The position numbers were made by a program, and so were the translations under genes. The notes under the pieces were generated by a model. That model saw only the letters and a program-made list of their open reading frames with translations. It was not told the origin of the DNA and did not search any database. A DNA stretch of 64,000 bases from Sycobia sp. Sy_11 (Eukaryota; Arthropoda; Insecta; Hymenoptera; Epichrysomallidae): assembly GCA_018907035.1 (NCBI GenBank), contig JACCIC010000189.1, positions 45,001-109,000 on the forward strand, given 5' to 3'. The first letter of the stretch is position 1, and each line of letters opens with the position of its first letter. Of the stretch, positions 34,490 through 47,814 are shown piece after piece.

Positions 34490-35010
34490 TAAAATAAAAC
34501 GAAGCCGTTGGAAATCATTTTGAATGATTATATCGTATACAGTCATTTGTACAATATATATATATAGAAATCATTTGTAATCATTTGTCAAATCACTTGA
34601 AAACGTTTGAGAAATGAGCTGAAATCGTTTCATAAGTGTTTGTAATAATTTAAATTCATTTTCAAATCTTTCGAGACTATTTAATGTACATGGAAAATAT
34701 TAAAATCACTTTTGTGAAAAATCACATAAGAATTTGAGTTAAGCTGAATTCGTTTGAGATCAGCTGAAATAATTGAAAATCTTTAACGAATCAAGTATTT
34801 TAAGGTATCTTAAATCTATTTCAAATTATTAGAAATTATTTTCCAAAGCAAAAAAAAAATTCCTTTTTAAATCACTAGATATCTTGAAATTATTTATAGA
34901 ATCAATTGTCAAAATATTTGAAAATATTCGAAATCGCTCGAAATAATGTGAAATCACAAAGTTAAAATAAGTAAGATTCAAGTATATATTCAAATAAAAA
35001 TTTGAAAGCA
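34490..35010. repeat. Diverged repeat rich in GAAATCATTTG-like words
   Basis: Variants of AAATCATTTG, AAATCGTTT, AAATCACTTG and AAATCTTT recur every 10-20 bases on the plus strand over about 500 bp. This suggests an old short-period satellite. Confidence 0.5.
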
Positions 35011-35048
35011 TGTACGGGCAAAAGCTGATCGCTTTCGAAAGCTTTCAA

Positions 35049-35102
<54 letters not shown>

Positions 35103-35953
35103 TCAATTTTATTGCTCTTAATTTTGAAATTTACTATATGCATATATAAAGTTATAGTAATATAACTTTATAGTATTTGCAGAATCTGGTATATTTCCAA
35201 AAGACTACATATTAGGTATACTGATTTACTACGTCTATATGTTGAATTCCTATGTAACACCGAGTTTATAAAATTTTAATACTGTTCCACTGCCTAAACT
35301 GCAGGCCCGTCGTAAGAGTTTAATTACGCTTATATTGATAATATTCCCCTCTCGAACCGTGTGATGCAGCTCGATGGATAGAACGCGTGCTATATATATA
35401 TATATACATGCTTCTTCAACAGATTATACGTGCCGGCTCTGCGTGTTTCAACGCTCGTTACAGATGCTTCTCCCTCATTTAATTCTAATATATACGCCAG
35501 GGCAGATGCGTCGACTAGTTGGCTTTCCCATCAGCCACGTACGCGACAGTTCGATCGAATCCCCCCGGGATTTCCCATTCTCTCGATGCCTTGTATTTGT
35601 ATATGTATGTCCCCGCCGCACGAGCCTCGCGCCCCCATTTGATAATTTGTGTATATTGTATATCATTTCATTTATACGATTCTTTCCTCACCATATACGA
35701 TGACAATGATTCTGTAATTGAATTTTCAAATAACTTCAATACATTTCGTAATGGCTCATTATAGCTGCAGGGAATCTGGGAGGAGGGGGTTCGATTATTC
35801 TCCGATTGAATAGCCACTTCGAGCCCGCCGTGAATCCTATGCGGATATTCAATCGATTTTATGCGCGCATTAACCGATGGTCTCCAATACGTATAGGCCC
35901 GATCGTTATAATACGAGCAAACTCTCATTTTCTGAAGCCTATTTTACACTTAC

Positions 35954-35996
<43 letters not shown>

Positions 35997-36269
35997 TTAG
36001 TTTTTTTTTTGGATCACAGTCTTTATATAAATCATTCGCGTTCAGCTGCAGGAATTCAGCTGTTTAGCTTGACATTTTCGAGCATCGATACGAAAATGAC
36101 GCATTATCCGAGCCTACATAGCAAGTGGTATTCAATCTTTATTTAAAAAAATAAATAAATAATAAAAAATAAAAGAAAAGAAAAACGGTCTCAACAGAGT
36201 TCCATGGAAAAGGCCGTCCAAGTCGAAAATAATCAAGGAAGATCCATAAATTACACTATAATGAGCCCC

Positions 36270-37060
36270 TTCCGTATGGAACGCATCGCGCGCACCACGG
36301 CACGATCGACGCCCGATCGATCATCCGCCGCGTCGGCGCGAACCGCGGCTCTATAATGCACGACGGGGTTGGCGCTGCGGCGGCGGTGGGGGGGGGGGGT
36401 GCGGCGGGATGCAGGTTCGGAGAATCTCCGCTCCACAAACGCATTGCCTAAGCCTGACGTAAGAGCGAGGCCGCCGCGGGACAAACCCCCCATCCCCCCC
36501 TCCCCGCCGCCCCCACCAACGGCGAAGACCGACCGGCGGACCGACCGTACGGCGAGAGCGCGATGGATTATTAACCGCGCATATAATATCGATTCTCTAT
36601 CCCCCCCCCCGTCCCGCGACGGCGCGCGCGACGCGCCGCTCTAATTGAGGGATTTGTACGCGCTCGCGCGCGCGCGAAATTACAAGCCGCGACTCGCGCG
36701 CCCGCGGCCGTTCCCAATTTTATTTATTTTTTTTGTCTTTTTTTTTGGCTTTCATTGCTATTTTGTTTTTATCATTGTTCTTGTTCTTCTTCTTCTTCTA
36801 TTTTTTTTTCCGAGGTCGCGCGAGGCGTCTCGTCACTCTTCGCGTCGCACACCTGCGCAGGTGCGCAAGCGCACGTCGTGCAGAAAGCGAGCCAGATTCC
36901 AGTTAGACGATGCCGTCGACGTCCTTCGCATGCGTAATAACCGGCCAGGTTGATCCGAGCGGGATTGACCTGTAATTATTTCATTGCCATAATATACCGC
37001 GTGTCGCCCCATGGGATCTGGTTGGATTCGCTGGGATTTAACCGCGCCCCCCCCCCTCAA
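36270..37060. other. Orphan CpG-rich island
   Basis: Strongly GC- and CpG-rich for about 800 bp except for a T-rich interruption near 36,717-36,815. It contains twelve G at 36,388-36,399, ten C at 36,601-36,610 and ten C at 37,047-37,056. Neither strand gives a recognisable protein. Candidate promoter or regulatory block. Confidence 0.5.
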
Positions 37061-37252
37061 GTAGGGCCGAACTTGGGGTTTTTTTTTTTGTAGAAATGAT
37101 CGGACGGAGGTTGGCGCGTTATACTTTGAAGCTGCTAAAATGTCGTTTTCTTTTTCCGTACATAGAGAGACGTTGGGATCTCCGCGATGGGATCCTTAAA
37201 TAATATTCCATATGGTCCGCGCTTATGCTGTACGGTCGAAATGTATATTTAT

Positions 37253-37253
<1 letters not shown>

Positions 37254-37306
<53 letters not shown>
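37254..37306. repeat. Compound (CA)n(TA)n microsatellite
   Basis: About 40 bases of CA followed by a short TA run, directly before the SINE-like segment. Confidence 0.9.
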
Positions 37307-37307
<1 letters not shown>

Positions 37308-37309
37308 TG

Positions 37310-37450
37310 CAATTCGATGCGTATAGTTGATAATGCGTCTGCTTGCGAAACGAAGGAGTTGAGGATTCAAACCCGGGTCAGGTCGGGCCGGTTTTTTTTT
37401 TTAGGAGAAATAAAATTATTATTTGTAGCGAGAGAAATAAAATTATAATT
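37310..37450 (+). mobile_element. Possible tRNA-derived SINE fragment
   Basis: GTATAGTTGATAATGCG resembles a tRNA D-arm (A box). About 30 bases later, GGATTCAAACCC fits an RNA polymerase III B box. A run of eleven T at 37,392-37,402 follows, then GAGAAATAAAATTAT twice (37,405-37,419 and 37,432-37,446). No proper anticodon stem forms, so it is not a tRNA gene. Only one copy is visible here. Confidence 0.35.
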
Positions 37451-39160
37451 AATAAATCCATATAGACGAAAATATAATTTGGTATATGTGTGAAAATGAT
37501 AATATTAAATTAATCTTAAAAAATTAACAATAGATAAAATAATGTTAAAGTCTTAAAATCCTAAAAATTATTCGAAAGAATACAATTTTTATTTTAAATA
37601 TATATTTCAAAAAGCGGGATATAGTTATTTGTTGGGAAGAAGGAAATTTATGCACGTATTTATAATTTAAATGTATTTTTACTCTCTATTAAATATATTA
37701 GTCGTATTTTAATTCCTCACACAGTGAGTCTACTTAAAATTTTAATTTTGAGAGTTCAAATTAAAAATTTGCGTATGAATATGTTATATAAAATTGTCCA
37801 GTACTTAACTAGTCCTACATGCCAGATTAGTCTAGTCGGATATTTCTACTAGAATCTTAAAAAATCTGGGACATATGCGAAACAAAATCGATTAAGGTTC
37901 CCTTCCTAGATCCCAATTTGAAATAAAAAAAATTCAACTGGATACGGGAAGAACTCACCGTATCTCTAGATCGGGCTAGATCCTAGTCGATATTATTGAT
38001 GATTTCCTCGTGTAGGTAATACTCGCCAGATCCGAGTTAGATTTCCCTTCGGTCATCTAATAATCGTCTTATATTAATTATTACTTTCTCGACTCTACTC
38101 AGATTTCCTTATTTTTTGTTGTCGTTCGAAAGAAATACGTGTTTTCTACAGTCAAAATTTTGCAAGTAACAAAATTAAGGAATGGGATTAGGTTTTCTAT
38201 CTTGGATCTAGTTAGATTTCCTTAACTTCTCCCTATTTTGGAATGAAGAACGGATTTTCAAGTAGGAATCTTCCAAGTAGGAGAGGAAACGGTTAAGGCT
38301 TTCTGTTTCGATTCTGGTTAGATTTCCTTAACTTATTCCAATATTGGAAGGAACGAAGTATTCCTTAGTCAGAACGTTACAAGCACGAAAATAAAGAAAA
38401 TGGTTAGGTTTTCTTCCTCTAATCTAGTCAGATTCTCTTAACTTTCTTCGTTTACTCGAAGATTATGTATACATACATGCGAGCCCGCAGATCTTTCCAA
38501 CATGGGAAAGAGTTTAAAAAGTAGATTTACTATATATGTTTTATCTTGCGTTTATAAAATCTCCATATGATGTTAAGAGACGTGAGATCATATGCAAAGC
38601 GTTTTAGCATAGAAAATCGTATAGGGTCCGTGGGTTCTCGACACACATAGGAGGCCGAAATTTTTTTTCGTCAAAGTGCTTAACATTAAAATTTACGATA
38701 ATTAGTGTATAAGAAATATATTAGTAATTATTTATTGTTAATTGTAAATTGTATTCGTGATAATTCATGTAGAAGACAATTTATGAATTCCAATTAAATG
38801 CGAGCTGCTTAAATACGCAAATGTGATTCATCATTATAAATAAATGAACATTAAAAGAGGTAAATAATTATTCACCGAGTAAAGGAAAGAAAATTGGAAC
38901 AGTGTATAATAATTGTATAGTCTCTGACAAGATTCTGTCTAGTTTCTAACTTCTTATACCTGCCAAAATCCAAGCTCCTCCCCTAATTAAACTACCGACG
39001 AAAGTATGACAGATCGCAACTAGGCTCGGACCAGACCTCCCCTTCTCGATCCTGGCATTAAACTAAGGAAAACCACAACCGCGTACCAGTCAGACACGAG
39101 AATGAACCGCGACGGGGGAGGATGAAAAAAAAAAAAAAAACACAAACAAACAAAAAACTT
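37451..39160. other. AT-rich, gene-free
   Basis: Unique AT-rich sequence flanks the 107-113 bp repeat block listed separately. There is no long dinucleotide array for 1.7 kb, which is unusual in the left part of the window. Confidence 0.6.
38090..38455. repeat. Degenerate tandem repeat, unit 107-113 bp
   Basis: The core GTTAGATTTCCTTAACTT recurs in variants near 38,098, 38,211, 38,318 and 38,427. Each is preceded by a G-rich GGTTAGGTTTTCT-like block and followed by TTCC/TATTTTGGAA. A shorter relative (GTTAGATTTCCCTT) near 38,036 suggests the array once reached further left. Confidence 0.65.
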
Positions 39161-40556
39161 TCCCCCTCGCACGCATATATACGTATATAATTTCCCGCCT
39201 CGTCTCGCCGCGCGCGCGCGCGACGCACGCATGCGTAAACGGACGTAACGCGCCGTCCCTCTGCGCGCCCCGGTACGTATTATTGCACGCGGGCGGGCCC
39301 GTCGTCGCCTCGTTCTTTTACCCGGGGGGTGGGGGTGGGAGCGGCCCCCGGGCCCCGATTAAAATTCGGTCGATATTTACATCGCTTTTCGATCGCATCG
39401 CGCGCGGCTGCGTTGGGCAACCCGAAGCAACCTCCTTTCCACGCGCGCCCGCCCGCGAGCGGCGTTTCTCGTCTACTTCTTCTTCTTCTTCTTCGTTCGG
39501 ACGTTTTTCAACTTTCCTCCTCGCAGAGCCGGAGCGTGTCGTCGTCGACGGGGGCTGCGGAATTCTCGCGACAGCGATTTTCCTCCGTGCGAGCGAAGCA
39601 ATTTTTTTGTTTTTTTTTTTTTTTTGTGACGCGTTTAATCGAAACATTTATTTGGGTTTTCACGTGCCTAACTCGTAATCGGCGTATTTTTCATAAGGCT
39701 GTAACTGGACTTTTATTGAAAACGAATCCGAAAAAAAAAGCACGAGACTTCGAACCTGTGACTTCTTCATCGATACACATTCGTCATGGAAAAACGAACG
39801 GATTTTTTTTCTCCAGTAGCAGCTCGAACTCTGTACATTCACGTTATTCCTAATATTATAATTATTACATTGCTATTTGTAATTGCCATTGTGATTGCGA
39901 TTAATTGCCATTAATTATTGTACGCTATTTATTGTAAGCCTAGTTTATCGCACGACCGCGCGTGCGTGACGGACGTACGAATATGTGCCGCCTTTTGGGG
40001 ATCGTTGCGAGGGAACGTGCGTTCTTTGCATAATCGGCCGATCAGCCTCCGACTATAGAATTTCGAAAAATCCCGTCCATTTTTCAGCATCGCGCCCGTG
40101 AGAACTGGGTTAATCAAAAAGTCGCAATCCGTGCCACATGTAGAAAGAGTTATATATTTTCGTGTATTATTGAATGCGAAAAGAAAAATTTTTTATTAAG
40201 TATATATTACTGAGTGTGATTTGTAAAGGAGTCGATTCAAATGCAATTCTCAAAGATAAAATAAATGCAGCGTCATTGTCATCGGACATATTCCATGCGT
40301 ATCCCCCCCTCCCCCATTCGACCATTATCTTAAGGAATATAGTTTGTAAATCATCGTCTACAAACGTATGAAAAGCGTATTATTTTCAGGCTATATATCT
40401 GAAAATTAGAATAAAGATAGCAAAACTTAGACGTGTTAATATAAACATATATAAACTATAGTAAAACTATAGTTAGTATAAGCTATATATAAACATGTCC
40501 TGTGTAAACATTTTCTGTGTAAAAAAAATACATACTACTTTTTATCAATATGACTA

Positions 40557-40605
<49 letters not shown>

Positions 40606-40657
40606 CACACACACTTTTTCAGTTAAAAATAAAATAGATTTCATTCGTCTTCTAATG

Positions 40658-40687
40658 ATTCTTTCATATACCTATATATGAAAGAAT
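40658..40687. repeat. Inverted repeat, 13 bp arms, 4-base loop
   Basis: ATTCTTTCATATA at 40,658-40,670 pairs exactly with 40,675-40,687 across CCTA. It is not part of a TA array. Confidence 0.9.
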
Positions 40688-40888
40688 GACGCCCTCTTAA
40701 TTTCATCAAATTTTAAAAGAGGTTCATATCCCAATTTTCGTCAAACTGAAAAACATCTGAAATTTCGACATGTTATATACGCATTTCAGTATCCTTTACA
40801 CTTCTCGTAAAATTCGAGCAATATTCTGAAATAAAAAAACAGGAATTTTCGGACGAAGCCCGTCAAATTAACGGTCTCGTTGTATTTA

Positions 40889-40959
<71 letters not shown>

Positions 40960-40970
40960 TATTATTATTA
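40889..40970. repeat. (TTA)n microsatellite
   Basis: About 27 units with one slip near 40,957. It is the only long AT trinucleotide array in the window. Confidence 0.95.
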
Positions 40971-41133
40971 TATACACTTTATTTTTGTAATCATCTGGAA
41001 GCGAATTAAAAAGGATACGTGAACTCGTACGGACTGCACATTGGAGATTTTCGAATTTTCTTTTCAATATTCTTCCTCGTCTCCAATACGATATTCTATA
41101 TAATTTCATTCGAGGCATTGAGCGCTAAGACGA

Positions 41134-41177
<44 letters not shown>

Positions 41178-41318
41178 GTATGTATGTATGTATGTATAAT
41201 AAAATACATGGTTGCGGCGACAGTTGTTCCATCCGCGTTCGACATCTGCTCGTCGCAGATGTGCGTTTATTTTGCGTTTTTCACCTGTAGGCGAATCAGA
41301 CAGTATACCGAAATAACG

Positions 41319-41379
<61 letters not shown>

Positions 41380-42081
41380 TTTTGCAGTAAAGAGATATTA
41401 ATTTCATAATTGAGTGTATATTGTAGAGACAAACATCTAGTCCCATATAATACCGAGTAAAGACATATTTTTCATAAATGTAAAAATAGATTCGCAAGAT
41501 TTTAAAATTACCTTATAAGTGAACTTCTTTTGCCTCGAATACATACATTGTTCTTTGAAGAACGTAGTTTAGTACTTTCTATGGAAAATCCTTTTTTTTC
41601 GGTGTACAATTATACTTGTACTTTACTTTACTTTACTTGTACTTTACTGCATATCATAATGGCCAACTCTTGTTATAAAAATATTTTCGACTTCTACCGG
41701 GGGCTCTCGATTATCCAGTTTTGCAATTCATTTCATCTAACGTTCGTTGCTGATTATGTACTTTTAATAATTTTGTTGTTTTTTTTTCTTAATTCATTCG
41801 ATGCTAATCAATGGCTCTTGTAATATAGTTGTACCTGTACTATGTTAATTTTTGCTTCACATTCGCTTTTGATCTTGTATATTTTGATTGATCATAAAAT
41901 TATATAAAGGTATGATTTATTTATGTTACAAAGCTTGTCATGCAATATAATTGTTTATATAGTTAACTTACAAAGTTGTACACTATCATATAAAAGTGGA
42001 TATTTATAATAAAGCTGGAGCCGAATCCTTTTCTATTATGTTATATATGTTATATATAGTTCATTACGTTAAAACGTCCGG

Positions 42082-42134
<53 letters not shown>

Positions 42135-42263
42135 GTATAGTGGTCGAGCTCACTGTTTCTCAATGCCACGGCTTGAATACGCCGATGCGTTTATATATAT
42201 AAATATATAGAGGGCTGAAACATTTATTCTCAGCCTCTTTCGACGAATCTCCGTGCATAGATT

Positions 42264-42311
<48 letters not shown>

Positions 42312-42497
42312 TTAATCATACATCTGCCATTATATCGCGTCCGTCCCTATACATACACGCGCATTCATCCCACGCGTCATATATATTTCTCAACCGAAAT
42401 AGTAATCCGCTTCAATAGAATCCGAGCGCTCTTTTCTCGAACGCGATATATTATACACCTATATATCGAGGTATTGAAGTACAAAAAAAATCGTCAT

Positions 42498-42565
<68 letters not shown>

Positions 42566-43000
42566 GCGAATAGAAATTCCTTGTGCGATTTCACGAGCAA
42601 CGATTGCGCGCTTAGCAATTGTTAATATTATATATATATATATATACATGCCAAGAAAAGTCTTTGATAAATTTTAGTAACTGACAGTTTTTAATGAAAC
42701 TACGAGGCGATGCAAAGCTGACGAAATTCACATGTATCTGCGATGGTTTACTGAACTCGACGCAATGACGTGTATAGCGCGAGCATTAGATATAGTTATA
42801 CTTAATTATAGTTTAATTAAGAGAATTTCAAAACGGTTGAATAAACGTACAGCTTATATTCAGACACAAAAAATAATCTAATTTTCGGCCTAATACTATA
42901 ATATAGACCAAAAATAAATTGAACGTTTATTATCCTGGAGAACGGTTGTTGTAGATATAAATATAAATTATGTTATCTATCTCATTATGATTCTACGTAA

Positions 43001-45928
43001 TTTCTATTTCTATTTTTACTTTCTTCCAGTTTCGGTTTAGAAATGAAAAAAATTTTTTTAATGGTTCCTGTTAATCGTAATAAAATGCAAATCAATCCTC
43101 GCATGTTCAGAATATACATATATATATATAATGGTGTTAATCAAGGAAACTTTCATTCAAACCGTATAATCCTATTGAAAGTGACAATAATTATATTTCC
43201 GAAAATCATCGATAACGCACGAATTATCAAAAATAAATATGAGCGGTTATTACGAATGAGCTATTAATATATTATTGTGATAATCGTACGGGTTGATCTT
43301 AAAGTACTTTGTCAAATATCATTAAATACAATTTGCTTAAAGTAAATATTTTCAGGTTGAAATGCCCGTTAAAGCGTTATTTAATAATCTTCACGTCAAA
43401 AATTTATGGAATTTATTCGCAATTCAGTTTACCAAAGTCAGACGGACACACATTGTTAATCGTGGAAAGAACTATTCCGCAGATGATTATTCCCTAGGCT
43501 GTACATATCGTTATGCATTCTAAATATGTTTTTTTTTTTTTTTTATTTCTTCGTTCAAACATATAGAGCAAACAATATAAGTTTGTCTTCTCAACGTGCA
43601 TATATATATATAGAAATCTGCAAATTGCAATGCTCTATTTTCTTTTATCGGTCTATGTCCGTTTTATCACCCCCTGCCCCCCCCCCCATATTCAGCATTG
43701 AACTTCCCGACACAACCATCCCGCTCACAAGGTGTATAATTTAGCTTTCCTTGATTTTCTTCTGCCCATCGATATTAGAGGTGATTCGAAACCACAGAGA
43801 CCCTCATTCGCTTCTACATCGCTACATAGTGGAATTAATATCGAGTGCGTGAAACATCGGCGAGAATAGGAAGGTGAAATTCGTTCGTGTTGTATATAAA
43901 AAAGGGGGGGGGGACTGGCGAAGAATGACCATTATCTAATGAGCCAAGAAATAATTGCTATGGATAAACTTGCGCAGAAGAGACGATCAAACATGGGCGA
44001 CGAATTATTTTTTCAGATCAGCGCGGCGCTTTCTTCCACCGCGTTGGTAGTTACGGTTAGGCCCGGTACAACTTATTTGGGCATAATTAAAATCGACGCT
44101 TAAACTATTCAAAAATCGCGTTATACGCATAAGAACTTCGGCGTGGAGGTTTTTGATAGATAGGTTTTTTTTTTTTCGAAAGAGAGAAAGAGTGAGGGGG
44201 AGGGAGGGAGGGAGGGAGAGCGTCCCGGCGAGCCCGCACTTTGGCGACTTTATCTAATAAATATACACGTCGTCGAACTTTGAAATTTCAAAAATTTGTA
44301 AATTTCAGCATTTAATTGGTCGTGCGAAGGAACTGCGCGCTCCGCAGCCGGCGCACAGATTTTCGTCCCATAACGGCGGGAAAATTTCGACTGAACAGCC
44401 TACTTCGCAAATCGATTCCCCCCCCCCCCCTATAGAGATGCGCGCGACTTGTACGATTGGTAATGTTCTCATTATGCTGATATACGGTTGACAAATTCGT
44501 GGTCGAGGCATTGAGAAACAAATTTGGCGCACATATAGCAGATTTGCGAATATTCCAATCGATTTTACAAGTTAAAAAAAATTTTTTTTTTTTTTTTTGC
44601 GTCGCATATAAGCAACGTTACGTCATTTTATAATACACTGTGTGCACCGATTTTCAAAGAAGTAACGTAAACACTTAAGACGACACGACATCTTTAAATT
44701 AAAAAAAATCAAAAAAGCATTTGAAGTCCGTTATAAATATTACGTATGGAACTTGCTTCTTCTGCACAATAAATAGAGATTATGGTCTATAATTCGAGGG
44801 CTTTAAGGTCAATTGAAATCCGCATGATTTGAAGCTATAATAGGAAGTAGGGTCAAAATCCGAATTCACGTGACCGTAGAATTCTAACGAAACCGATAGA
44901 TCAAATAAGCTCAAATTTGAAGATGTTCTTAAACACACGTTGTGCGAAGAGAGAGATTTTAATTTGAACATTTAGAAAACGGTTTATAAATAAATTAACG
45001 AGCTTTTAGTTAATAATTATCGATGCCACCCCCTTTGTTCATAACAAAATCATTATATTGAGCAACAATATTCGCAATTTGAGATAATTAAATCCATCGG
45101 CTTGGTTTTAAAATCTATGCGATCAGGGAATTTGGATTTCGTTAGGTACTTCCAACCTACTTCAAATTATGTGGATTTAAATGGATCTTGAACTCCTCAA
45201 ATTACTGGCATTAATCTCTACTTATTGTAACGACAAGGTAAGTTTTATGTACAATATTGACAGCACATTTCAAAAGTTTTTTTTTTGTTACAATTTAAAG
45301 ATGACGCGTTCCTTTGAATATAGAGAGCGCCGTGTGTTGAAGAATTGAAGAGATTTTAAGAATGAGATGTGCGCGAATGTTAAAAATAATCGCGTGGCCA
45401 TTGCCTCATGAACGAGCAGAGGCGCTATGGACCACGTGGAAAGGGCTGTAAAGTAATTTCCAACCGATCGAACGCGTTGAAGAAAAAAAAAATGGAGAGA
45501 ATCCGGAAATTCCGAAAAGAATTCCGCGCGTGGAAGGATGTCCTGTGGGCGGAGATTGGCGCCGAAAAAAAAAAAGTAAAAGAAGAAAAGCAAGTCCTTG
45601 GGATCGCGTGCAATTTGTCCATGAGAAGATGCCAGCGACGCGCGCGGAATCGAATCGATTTTGAAACAGGAGAGATCCACGTGCGGTCGGGCAAGACGTC
45701 GATGTAATAAGCGTGTACGTTGCACGCATACAGTACCAGGCGCGGATGTATGCGCGAGGCAAGGGTAACGTATCCGAGAAATCGTAGCGCGCGATTCGAA
45801 ACGCCCAGAAGACGTCGATTTTTTTTTCTTTCGCGCATCAGGCGCGTGTCGTTCGAAAAGCTTGGCGATTACGCGTTAGATCGGTATGGAGCCGAAGCGG
45901 AGGGAGAGTCGGGTTGTGATACAACGAG

Positions 45929-45977
<49 letters not shown>

Positions 45978-47080
45978 TATGTATGGGCGTTGCACAGTGC
46001 AGCAGGCGAAAACGTTAATCGAACGATGAAAATCGAACGAATTATTTCCAGCAAAATTTAACATTTCCGACATTCGATGATATTACTCGATATCGATAAT
46101 TTCTTAAAAATGTTTAACTCCGGTCGCCAGTGTCGTTTGATTATCCCCCCCTCTCCCCATCCTCTATCCTATGAAAAATATACGTTTAAAGTCTGGACGG
46201 TTTCGCGTTCGTACCGCGAAAGACTATATTACATACTGGAAAAAGTAGATTGCTCTTTCGACGTCGAGCAAATATTTACGACTTTCGTATCGGGTAAATT
46301 ATTTACTTAGGGTAAGAAAAAATTTACTTGATATTTTTTTCAATGTCTATTTACGCACAAAAAAAAACCATTTTCCATCGTTGAAACTTATAGAAAACCA
46401 ATTTTTCATTAATAGATCGAATCAAAGGCTTGGGGCTGTAATTGTTCTGATAAGATTTCCTTCTGCGCGAATATTTGCCAAATACGTATATATTTGTATA
46501 AAAAAAAAAAAAACGGACAAAAGAAATATAACGATAATTCAGGGGAGTTCGTGGGCAATGATATTTCTCTCTTCAAAGAGATTGATCCACTTATATCGCC
46601 TTCAAAATCGCGTTGTCCCGCAATGCAGCCCCTCCCCCTCGTCGCGGACGAAATGAATCCCGAAAACGCCATTTCTTCAATCTGTGCCTTTTAATATTCC
46701 TGATTTTTCCCATTCGATGCGAGTTTAAAACCGAGTGCAAAGATATTTGCAAAAGTAAGTCACACAAAGTTAGGTATGTAAAATACACATGTACATCATG
46801 TAAGTTTTAGATTATTTACAATGACACTTTTACGGTTGGAAGTGCGCATAATATAATTGCACGACTAAATTGCTATACAAAAATGTAATTACATGCAATT
46901 TTAAAGTCACACAAAATCGTAATGTAAAGAATGTATTATTAAAAGAGATAAACAAAAAACCGTATGTTTCGGCAAACTTCACCCTACCGCGCGCGCGCGC
47001 ACACACACACGCAAACATACACAAAAAATACCTTTCCTTCCGCTTCTCCACGCTGAGCGGGCCGGACTTAACGCTCTTAT
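43001..47080. other. Gene-free, mixed composition
   Basis: A (TA)n array at about 45,930-45,977, C/G homopolymers at 43,677-43,687, 43,904-43,913 and 44,418-44,430, long A or T runs near 43,528, 44,583 and 46,501, and an alternating GC/AC tract at 46,988-47,012. A Lys/Arg-rich frame near 45,408-45,707 lacks support as a gene. Confidence 0.65.
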
Positions 47081-47084
47081 CCAT

Positions 47085-47539
47085 TTATCCATATACGTTT
47101 AATAAAGAACGCCGGGGAGGGGAAATAAAATTGCAAAAGAACCCCCTCCCTCTCCCCCATCCCCCTTCCCATTCCAATCCGTGCCGAGGAGCCCTTCGAC
47201 GTCGTCGTCGATGCGTGCGCGCGGGGGAAGTGGGTGGGGGGAGGGGAGGGGGCAGGGTGAGATAGCCGGAGAGGACGCGAGCGTAGTATATCATACAGTA
47301 GGTAATATGCGATGGTGAGAGGGAAAAAAAAGGAGAGCGACCTCCGTACTATCTCCGCTGTGAATTTCGCGGCGAGAGAGCGCATCTGATTGATATGTGC
47401 CTATGTACATAGAACGCGTGCTTCCTTGGGAGGGGGGGGGTAGAAGAGAAAAGAAGAGAGAGAGAGAGAGAGAGAGGGAAAGAGAGAGGTACCCTCGCGG
47501 ACTTTGCACACACACGGACACACATACATATGTACAAAG

Positions 47540-47574
<35 letters not shown>

Positions 47575-47784
47575 AGCAGCAGCAGCACCAGCAGCAGCCG
47601 CGCGCCGGTGAGAGGATAATATGACGCGATCTCTGACCCCCTCCCCCCTCCCTCGGGTGGGGGGGTTAGATGGCAGCCTCCTCTCTTTCTTTCTCCCGGC
47701 CTCTCCGCGGCGACGGCGACGGCGGCGGCGGCGGCGGCGGCGCGGGCGCCCGCGCATCATCCGCGAAAGAGCCCCGCTTGCCGG
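47085..47784. other. GC-rich upstream region of the cuticular gene
   Basis: Purine and pyrimidine tracts, nine G at 47,432-47,440, GA repeat at about 47,455-47,476, trinucleotide arrays at 47,541-47,600 and a GGC array at about 47,710-47,742. Likely holds regulatory sites, but no specific element can be named. Confidence 0.55.
47541..47600. repeat. (ACG)n(CAG)n compound trinucleotide repeat
   Basis: About 11 ACG units pass into about nine imperfect CAG units, 190 bases upstream of the TATA box. Confidence 0.9.
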
Positions 47785-47792
47785 TATAAAAG
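47785..47792 (+). promoter_or_regulatory. TATA box of the cuticular protein gene
   Basis: TATAAAAG lies in an otherwise GC-rich stretch, so it is not one of the TA microsatellites. It predicts transcription start about 30 bases downstream, near 47,815 (around the GGCCAACA segment). Strong TATA promoters are typical of developmentally pulsed cuticular genes. Confidence 0.72.
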
Positions 47793-47814
47793 TCGCGGCT
47801 GGATCATCGTCTGG

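Larger units (their letters stand above)
39161..43000. other. GC-rich patch then AT-rich arrays
   Basis: 39,170-39,600 is a CpG-rich patch with homopolymers and TTC repeats. Beyond it, (TA)n at about 40,560-40,601, 41,138-41,170, 41,320-41,375, 42,088-42,131, 42,266-42,308 and 42,503-42,562. No gene recognised. Confidence 0.65.

Noticed and set aside
37330..37390. A functional tRNA gene
   Set aside because: The B-box-like segment is present but no complete anticodon stem or acceptor stem can be paired.
45408..45707. 99-codon Lys/Arg-rich plus-strand frame
   Set aside because: Overlapped by similarly long antisense frames, no recognisable domain, and rich in A-run lysines.
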